Source of the DNA: Marvania coccoides
Lineage: Eukaryota > Chlorophyta > Trebouxiophyceae > Chlorellales > Chlorellaceae
Reading direction: 5' to 3'
Length of the DNA stretch: 64,000 bases
Assembly (NCBI GenBank): GCA_963854735.1
Contig: OY978099.1
Span: forward strand, 248,001-312,000
Shown: positions 56,669 through 64,000 of the stretch, one piece after another
Numbering within the stretch: position 1 is the stretch's first letter
Layout of the letters: every line of letters starts with the position of its first letter
Translations under genes and position numbers: made by a program
The notes under the pieces: generated by a model
What the model was told of the DNA's origin: nothing
Seen by the model: only the letters and a program-made list of their open reading frames with translations
Database searches by the model: none

Positions 56669-57118
56669 ATTTTATGGACATAGCCGTGATAAATTCAGTA
56701 TGACGATATTGTCAAAGTCAAGTAGAAATGCACCAACGCACCGCGAGGAGTCGGCGATTGAAGATGATTGTTTCAGTCATTTTTTCCGCACGCATCAGAT
56801 CCCGTCAGACATGCCAAGCAATTGAAACCCATTTCATCTGTCTGGTTATTGTTTTTTAATTTAAAAAAATGGGACAGGATAATTAACGTGCCCCGCCTCG
56901 AATTCAAGGGCAGCTGACATCGACTCGAAAAAATTGTTGACCACAGCTGTCGAGGGACGACCCGAGGCTCGCTCCGAAACCAGCTCTCAAGAGGATCCCA
57001 AGAAGGCTGTTGGGGATCCAATTGAAATCTTGATTTATCACAATCCTGGTTCTTTGAGTTCAGTGTGTCTCAGTGTGGCCTTTGCCGCCGCCGCCTCGCT
57101 GAGCACTCTCCCTCGATC
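56669..57118. promoter_or_regulatory. divergent promoter region
   Basis: A 450-bp spacer between the NPF membrane protein and the coiled-coil gene. No coding or repeat signal was seen. The promoter role is inferred from position. Confidence 0.4.
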
Positions 57119-58752
57119 ATGGAGGCGCTCGTTCAGAATATTGTGGGCCAGCTCAAGCCCAGTATCACTCTGCTCACTACCAAAGACGAATCCGAGGTCA
57201 CCATGGCGATTGAAGCAGAGGTCATGGCTCTGGTGCGCTCTGGCCAGATCACCGAGGCGAGTTTTCGTTTCTAGATAGTTATTTTAAGTGTTTAATAAGA
57301 AATAAACTCTCAACACGCGCATAAAGCAGCATAATAATTAAATTACCCCATAATTTATTAAAATTTCAGGACTCTGAGACCGTCATCAGGCTGGAGCGCC
57401 GCATCATGGACAGGCTCAACCGGGAACCTCGCCCTGCCAAAGGCAGCGCAGAGGAGGATGAGTGGGCGGTGCTGGCGCGCTACGCTGCACTGCTGCAGAA
57501 GCAAGAGGGTGAGCAGCCATATGTGCATGCACCTGACTCTCTGGGTGGTGGCAGCCTACAGAGCATACTAAAATTATTTGTTCTTTTCCATATTCAGAGG
57601 AGAAAAAGGCTCTGGAGGCGCAGACTAGGCTGGAGGCGATCCGTATTCAGTTGCAGGAGCAGCTCGTTAGTGACAAAGAGAAGAAAAAGGTGCCTTGTCT
57701 TGCCTGGAATGGTTCTTCTAAAATACTTGATGCCCTCACAGAATCTCCATTTATATTCTACAGAGGAAGCACGAGGCCAAGAAGAGTGAACAGAAGAAGG
57801 TGGAAGCGGATGTCAAGGCTTGGCGAGAGTCTGAAGTGAAGAAGCGCGCTGCACGCCTTGCCGCCTCTGAGGCCCTCAAGGTCAGTTTTTATTTTTTAAT
57901 TTCCACCTGTTTCCAGTTAACATATTTAAATTTTATTCTTCATCTTTATAGATGGAGCGCCAGGCTCAGATCGAGCAGACCTCCAGCAGGCAGCGCACGG
58001 CCAGACTGCTGCGCCAAGCCGCCGACGCTCACGCGCTGGATCAGGCGCGCGAGTGGGCCGAGAAATCGGCTGCTACGGAGCGCGCCACCCGCGCCGCCGC
58101 CCGCCAGGGCCTGGAGCGCCTGTTTGAGAGCAACCGGGCGCAGCAGCAGACGCGCGAGCATGAGCGCCAGGCTGAGAAGGAGCTGGACGTCAAGTACATC
58201 GAGCAGCTCACAGCGGCGCTGGAGCGCCAGGAGGCGGGACGACAGGACCAGCTGGAGAGGGTGCGTGCGATGCAGGCGGCGCAGGAGGCTGACGCTGCGA
58301 CCCGCCCTCCCTTCAAGGTTTGGGTGGCTGAGGAGATGATTGAGCGGCAGGCGAAGCATGCGGATGCCATGGCTGCTGTCAAGGAGGCCGAGCGGGCGGC
58401 TGCGGCTGCTGCAGTGGTCCAGAACTGCGTGGCCGAGGTTGCGATTCAGCTGCAGGAGCACCAGGCGGCGAAGGAAGCTGCAGCGAAAGCCAAGGCGGCA
58501 GAGAAGGCTGCTGCAGCGGTGTTGGCGGCGGCGACGCAGGCTGAGGGGGCGCAGCGCACCGCGCGCTCCAGGCAGAAGACTCGTCGGTTCAAGGAGACGC
58601 TGGATGAGCAGGTGGCTGGCAGGGCTGCCGCTGTGCGGGTGCGCTCTGGCATGAGCATCAACGAGAAGAAGATTAACTCCGAGCTGCTTCACACTGCCGA
58701 GGCGGCGGTGCGGAAGAACCCGGGAGCGACAGGCCGGGGCAGGAAGAATTAG
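57119..58752 (+). CDS. long coiled-coil protein, unknown function
   Basis: Five exons (57119-57256, 57370-57508, 57598-57689, 57764-57880, 57952-58752) give 428 residues. After a short globular-looking N-terminus (MEALVQNIVGQLKPSITLL) the protein is almost wholly Glu/Arg/Ala/Gln-rich helix, with strings such as RLEAIRIQLQEQL and RQGLERLFESNRAQQQ, predicting an extended coiled coil. The general look (repeated ExxRR patterns and a basic C-terminus ending TGRGRKN) recalls the ciliary TPH-type microtubule-inner proteins, but no diagnostic block was found, so this is only a possibility. The first intron appears to use a GC donor (GAG|GCGAGT) with acceptor TTTCAG; it is the only pair that keeps the frame into DSETVIRLERR. 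Confidence 0.75.
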
Positions 58753-59620
58753 GTAATGTGCAGCATGGGGAGAAGCGTTTTCGCGCTGAAACTGCGTTTT
58801 TTTATATAATCGCCCTAGCCATATTTGATCACGTAATAAAGAGTGGAATTTTTTTATATGCAACGTGCAAGCTGCAAAAGCTCAAGAAATATATATATAA
58901 AAAGTATAGCTTTAAGCATAAAGTATACCAGAAGAATGCCTTAATTGGAACGGATTGATCGCCCGTAATCAGCAATTGAAGATTCCAGCATTCCACGTTT
59001 CCCCATAAGAATCGCATTGTGTTTTTCTGGAGAAGTGCGTGGAATTTTGGGCCGGCGGCATTGGATACATACATACATACATACATTACAGGTTTAAAGT
59101 CCGCACAAAGAAGCAACTAAGGCAACATAGCAGACTGGCACCGAAGTGCAAGCAGAAATAATAATAATAAATTGATGAATGAAAATGAGAAAAAAGAAAG
59201 ACCAAAGAAAAACCAACCGCTAAAAGAAACAGAGAAGATAAAAAATTCGTCCCATAGGCAACCATTTTAGCGCTCACTTGTGTTTGATAAAATGCATGGT
59301 GTTTTTATATAATATGAGATATGGTGGCAAGTAGATTCTGCTTTGCAAATGGTTATTTCACCAAAAGCAAACAGAAAAACTCTACCGTCAAGAATTCTTA
59401 CAGAGGGATTTGTATTATTGAGTCAAACGAAAGAGGGGGAGGCATGCAAAGCAAATGAGCGAATAATGAACACGTGGGATGCCTAAATTACTTTCTTTAA
59501 TTCGCAAAGGAATTCTCAGTCAAAGGAACTTTTTGTAAATATTGTAAAAGGCGCTGCAAAAACCAGTCAGAAGGAAAAAACGTGTATACAATTTGAATGT
59601 GTCGTATTATCGTCTATAAT
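58753..59620. other. convergent intergenic spacer
   Basis: AT-rich region between the coiled-coil and SLBP stops, with an (ACAT)n microsatellite at about 59065-59086. No gene was recognised. Confidence 0.55.
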
Positions 59621-60466
59621 CTATGCCTTCATGGCAACGAGCTCCGCCCTTTGCTCACTCGCGGTTGCTTCGTCTTTGCCGCTTCTGCCCGCCTCCTTCT
59701 CTCCCCTCCAGCTCGCCATCACCGCCTCGCTGGGGTGCGCCGCCTCCGTCTCCATCGCGATCGCCACCCCTGCGCCTGTTTTCGCCTGCTTGGACTCCGG
59801 GGGAGCCATGGTGGGGGAGAGCAGCGCTGACAGGAAAGAATGCTGGCGCTTGGCTGTGGGGCGCATCGCGGAGGGGATCTTCAGCGGCAGACCGCCCACC
59901 TGCCGCTGGATCGCCCCGTTTTTTGGCTGGGCGACGGTGTCGATGTCGGCAGCGGCCTCCTCAGAGTCATCCCAGGCATGCAGCATGCGGCGCCACTTGC
60001 GGACCTGCCCGTCGAATGCGCGCTTGCTGCACTTTTGGTGGACGTCGGGGGTGCGGGGGTGCTCCTTCTTGCGCTCGTCCCTGAAGCGAGAGAATGGAAT
60101 TTAGAGACGAAAAATCACGAGGTTTAAATTTAAATCAATTTTCAAAATGGGCCAAGGAAAAAACGCAATCAGAACCTGGGGACCTCGTTGATGTAGCGCT
60201 GGTAGCCGAGCGTATTCTTCCCAAAGTCGATTTGCTTCTGGCGCTGGCCCAAGCGGTGCTCGTCGGTTTCACGCTCGAGAGAGGCAGCGTTGCGATCAGC
60301 TGCAGAGAACGGAAGGCTTGTAAGTGAGCCAATGTTGGCTTTGTGGAGTTCTAGAAGACATACTCTACTAATGCGATGCGATGCGGGCGCCGGAGGCGGA
60401 CAACTCACCAACGGGGGCATCCTCCACAGCGAACTCGTCAGTAAAGTCGTCGTTATTCTGCGCCAT
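59621..60466 (-). CDS. SLBP: histone mRNA stem-loop-binding protein (SLBP)
   Basis: SLBP binds the 3' stem-loop of replication-dependent histone mRNAs and directs their processing and translation. Three exons (60466-60409, 60299-60176, 60080-59621) give 213 residues. The RNA-binding domain is nearly complete at about residues 30-100: [36 protein letters not shown], then [20 protein letters not shown]. The animal TPNK phospho-motif is TPDV here, and the Tyr before GKNT is Phe. The N-terminus is short and acidic. The C-terminal half is basic, Ala/Ser-rich and disordered. The second intron has a weak donor (AG|GTTCTG) but the phase across it reproduces the conserved domain. Confidence 0.9.
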
Positions 60467-61070
60467 TGTGTCCAAATGTTGATGATGTTGTTAGGTTTTC
60501 AACCTATAACCAAAATCTCGAAATTAAAATATTAAACAGCGGAATTGGGCTGCGGGCTTTGCAATTTAAAAATTCCTGTTTTCTTTTTCACCTGCCAGCT
60601 GTTGTTAAAAAAATGTCACAGTTTTGGCCACTTCAGCATCGCACTAGATGGTACATGCATAGGGACAGGATCGGGCTAGTGCTAACTGGAAAGAGGATTG
60701 AAATTTTTCAAACTGCTAGCCGCCGCCGTTGTCTTCTACGCCGTTGCCATCTACGCCGGTGGGTCTCAATGCGCAGCCTCTGTCCTGTTTGCATAGGTGA
60801 ACCCTCTGAAGCACTTGCCGCCCTTCTGGGTCCTGGTTTTATTCATATTTATATTTACATGGAGCAACTTAAATACAAGGCTAATAACAAAATAATAATA
60901 ACAATGGTCAAGAAAGGTGCTAACGCACGCATCGCCTTAAAAAAAAACCAAATAGCTTGATTTTGGGTTTCGGGGGTTTGGAGCGTGACATTTTGAGAAA
61001 ATAATCATCGCTTCTTCAAGTATTTCGACTGCTAGTTTGGATTAATTATTCCGCTCTTCTTCTCTATCTT
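60467..61070. other. intergenic spacer
   Basis: Between the SLBP start and the stop of the NPF coiled-coil gene (both minus). A plus-strand frame at 60466-60960 lacks coding character. Nothing else was recognised. Confidence 0.5.
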
Positions 61071-63145
61071 CTAAATGGCCCGCCCCCATGCGGGCTTCAT
61101 GGGCGGCGGCATGGGCGGCTCGGGGGACGGCAGGCTCACCGCCGCCGCCGCCAGCATGTCTGCAATCTGCTCATCTTTCTTCCTGTTTTCTTCCTCAAGG
61201 GCCGCCAGACGCTGCTCCAACGCAATCAGCTCAGCAGGCGGCGCAGCAGCAGCAGCAGCAGCAGCAGTGGTGTCGCCATTGCTCGCGCTGTCGCTCCCCT
61301 TGCTGCCGCCTCGAGAAGGCCCCGCCACCTTGCTGGCCACCGCCGCTGGCGTTGCCTTCAGCCTTCCAGCCGCGATGTCTTCAGACAGGTCCATGAGCTC
61401 AACCGCAGCGGCGTCGATGCGCTCAGACAGATCCGCCGGCACCAGCCCTTCCGCCCCACCCTGGGTCTTTAATTTGGCCTTGCGAGTCCTCCACTCTTCA
61501 ACGGCAGCTTGCGTAGCGCGATCAACCCCTGCAGCCGCGTTCAGCGCCTCCTGCAGCAGCCCCTGCAAGCTGAAGTGCTGCTTTTTGTGGTTGGCCACAA
61601 TGCCTGCGTCTCCCAGGCTGGCAACGTCCTCAGCTTGCGCCGCAGAGGTGGCCAGGCGCTCGCGGTAAAACGCAGCCTTCCCGCCCAGTTCACGCAGCTG
61701 CTTGGCGCTGGCATCCAGCAGGCGCAGCGTGGCCGCCGCGAACCGCGCAGGCACGCCAGCCTCGGCCCAACGCGCCTTCAAAGCGGCGGCGGCAGCAGCG
61801 GCAGCAGATGCCCCCACTGTGGCCTTCAACGCTGCATCCAGGTGGCCCACGTGCCCCTGCGCCTCCTCCACTTGCGCGGAGATCTCCACCAGGGTGGCAG
61901 CAGACACGACAGCGCCGTTGCGCAGAGCTTGAATGGAGAGCTCCGTTTGCTGCTTGGTGGCAGCACGACGGGCGCGAATGCCCTCTGCTGCCGCCCGCGC
62001 CGCCACTAGCTGCTTCTCCAGCTCCGCTACTTTCGCTTCAGCCTCAATCTCTTCCGTTTTCAGGACTGCATCCTCGCGAGCAGCCGCCCGCTGCGCCGCA
62101 GCAACCTGCTCCTCAGCGCTCGCGGCGTCGCCCAACCCCGATAGCGCCAACTGGCGTGCGGCCAACGCACCTCTCAGTGAACCCAGCGCGCTCAGCAGGG
62201 CTGCAGCCTGCGGGGGAGCCCCTCCGCATGCTTCAGGGTCTACGAGGTCCGTCCCTTCTCGAGTAGCTTCAAACAGCTGGATGGCCAGGCGAACCTCCTC
62301 TTTGGCCGGCACGGCAGCTCCGACGCGGTCCAGCGCCGCCTCCAGCGCGGCGATGCGCGACTGGGCGGTGGCGAGAGCCGCCAACAGGGCGTCTTCGTGA
62401 GAAGCAGCGGCGCTTTTGTCTGGCAGGCCCTGTTTGAGGAGAACCGCCGCGGCGGTGGCGGCGGCCATCGCCTGGGGGGTGGGCGCCAGGGCGTCGCGGT
62501 GCGCGAGGCAGCCTGCGGCCACAACAGCGGCAGCGGCGGCATTGAGGACTTCTGTGGTTACTGAGGGGTGAGCGACGTAGGAAAGCAGGCTGGACAGGAT
62601 GTCTGCGTCATCAGACACGGCCGCAGACGCCAGGCCCTCCAAAAGACGCTCCAGGGCGCAGGAGTTGGCGATGGTGGAGCGGAAATCAACGTCGCGAGCT
62701 GCCTGCGAGATAGTAGATCAAAACGAAAGTGTGTTCAGTGTTTGGGAGGATAAAATGCCCAACTGATGCACGAACTAATTTGAATATAATCGCTCACTTT
62801 AATTTGCCACTCCAAAAGAAGCAGCGATCTTGCTTCGCGATCGGCGCTGGAGGCCGCCTGCTCCAACGCAAACGGAGATAGGCCATGCCCGTTGTCAGCC
62901 TGCCCGGGTTTGGGCTGTTTCCCGCTGCCTCGGCAGTGTTTGGGTTTGTTCACAGGTTGAAAACTGTCGTCGCCAGCAGACGGCTCCTCGGTGATCGTTG
63001 AAGGCTTCAGCATCGACGCTGTCTCCTGATCGACGACTACCGCCTTCTTCTTCTTCGATTTTTTCTTGTTTTTGCTCGGAGCAGGACCTCGATCACTTCC
63101 GCCACTCGCCAAGAGGGCGAAAGGGTTGCTCTGCGCTCCAGTCAT
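61071..63145 (-). CDS. NPF-starting coiled-coil protein, unknown function
   Basis: Two exons (63145-62798, 62702-61071) give 659 residues. The N-terminus MTGAQSNPFALLASGG contains an NPF motif and is followed by a Lys-rich patch (KNKKKSKKKKA). The middle and C-terminal parts are Ala-rich helix with heptad-like stretches (ALLAALATAQSRIAALEAAL, AEAKVAELEKQLVAARAAAE, LIALEQRLAALEEENRKKDE), predicting coiled coils, and the protein ends Pro-rich (PPMPPPMKPAWGRAI). NPFALL openings are also seen in plant mRNA-associated proteins, but no RGG region or RNA-binding domain is present. I do not recognise the family. The intron has a clear GTGAGC donor. Confidence 0.7.
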
Positions 63146-63726
63146 GGCCTGGTGACGGTCAAATCCAGCTGGTTTCTTTTAAATTTTAAAATAATATAAA
63201 ATAAAGTTTTTTTGTGAAAATGTACTGCAGTCGGTGGCCAGGGCTTGACAGGGAATCATCTCAGAGAGATCTCCACCGAGCATATGATACAGGCCTCCTG
63301 CCCTTGCACCCTCGTCCCACTTTCATGCCAGCAGCACTAGGACGGTTGCTGCCGCCGCTGCCACCGCCGTCGCCGCCCGCCTTTTCTCTTGTCTGTTGGT
63401 GCTGGCTAATGGGCAGATATTGACTAAAGGTGGAGGCCTCTCTCCGCTCAATTTATTGTATTATTATCCCTTTGCGGGATTTAAGATTTATAGAAGTCAT
63501 CAGGAAATTCTGCATATCCACCGCAGTTGGATTTCTCCAACTGCTCAAGTCCTGATCTTTCGATAACCCCTCCATTGTTAAATAAACTCGCTAAATTAAA
63601 AAAAACGCAGTAGTAGCATTCGCTTCATTCGCGACGGCCTTCCGTGCCACCTTTGAGAGACTTCAAAACTATTTGGATCACTTTTGAATTTAGACATCTA
63701 TATTATCTATTATCTATATTATCGCA
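63146..63726. promoter_or_regulatory. divergent promoter region
   Basis: A 580-bp spacer between the NPF coiled-coil gene and the last gene. It includes a TATCTATATTATC repeat just before the final ATG. No other feature was seen. Confidence 0.4.
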
Positions 63727-64000
63727 ATGCCGCCGAAGAAAAAGGCTGACGCCGAGCTGATGTCGATCACAAAAAAGAAGATCAAAACAGTGGAGGTAAA
63801 GAGAGCGCAAAACTCCCTCTTTTATCCCATCACCACTCCTGTTTTCTCAAAATTTTCTTAACCAACAGGAAGTGCTGGCCAAGGTGAAGCGGCTGGCGGA
63901 ACGCGTCAGGGCCGAGCCCGAGGTGGCCCGCACCCTGGCCGAGCTCAACCTCCCCCACTCCTGCCGCGAGGTGGTGGACAAAGACGCTGCCGCCGTGCTG
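63727..64000 (+). CDS. unknown gene, 5' end only (continues beyond window)
   Basis: Exon 1 (63727-63795) encodes MPPKKKADAELMSITKKKIK and TVE, splices at GTAAAG, and exon 2 begins at 63869 (EVLAKVKRLAERVRAEPEV onward) and runs off the window. The N-terminus is Lys-rich and could be a nuclear-localisation signal. Too little is visible to assign a family. Confidence 0.6.

Overview
The window is nuclear DNA of a green alga (Chlorophyta; the class cannot be fixed from the sequence alone). The evidence is two plant-specific SBP-domain factors, the plastid proteins SOQ1 and RbcX, several plastid-type N-terminal presequences, and compact genes made of GC-rich exons and short AT-rich spliceosomal introns. 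I read 24 protein-coding genes, two of them cut by the window edges, and one decayed gene. Exons were placed by hand from splice signals and reading-frame continuity. Stop codons TAA, TAG and TGA are all used normally. I saw no tRNA, rRNA, CRISPR array or bacterial-type operon.

Layout from left to right. 1-6.5 kb: 5' part of SOQ1 (minus), a small single-membrane-span plastid-type protein (plus) and the RNA polymerase III factor BDP1 (plus). 6.9-12 kb: an inositol polyphosphate 5-phosphatase with EH, WD40, catalytic and tail domains (minus). 12.5-16.1 kb: the shared RNA polymerase zinc-ribbon subunit RPB12 (minus), a broken MYND-finger gene (plus) and an organellar-type tryptophanyl-tRNA synthetase (minus). 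17.1-21.7 kb: a divergent pair of paralogous SBP genes around a 1.65 kb spacer. 22.5-30.3 kb: an HMG-box plus histone-fold protein, RbcX, a TB2/DP1/HVA22 membrane protein, a cyclophilin and a bestrophin-type anion channel. 31.5-39.9 kb: a plastid-type unknown protein, ERCC1 and a 1,439-residue EF-hand/TPR protein with an internal triplicated domain. 40.4-47.4 kb: an AlgH/DUF179 protein, a DUF1350 protein, a small MGN-protein and an EH plus AIDA-C2 protein. 47.7-55.4 kb: cohesin SMC1 and the tRNA methylthiotransferase CDK5RAP1. 55.5-64 kb: a membrane protein with NPF motifs, a coiled-coil protein, histone stem-loop-binding protein SLBP, an NPF-starting coiled-coil protein and the start of a last gene.

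There is no single pathway, but some themes recur. Photoprotection and Rubisco assembly: SOQ1 and RbcX. Chromosome and DNA maintenance: SMC1, ERCC1, the HMG/histone-fold protein and SLBP. Transcription: BDP1, RPB12 and the SBP pair. Membrane traffic: two EH-domain proteins and two other proteins with NPF motifs, the usual EH ligand.

The most unusual signals are: a roughly 85-nt repeat present twice between the SBP genes, whose two copies differ but keep the same predicted RNA fold, including a compensatory base-pair change; a second closed three-way-junction fold near 31.2 kb; three unusual domain fusions; an undescribed triplicated domain; and four apparent GC-AG introns among about 58 read here.
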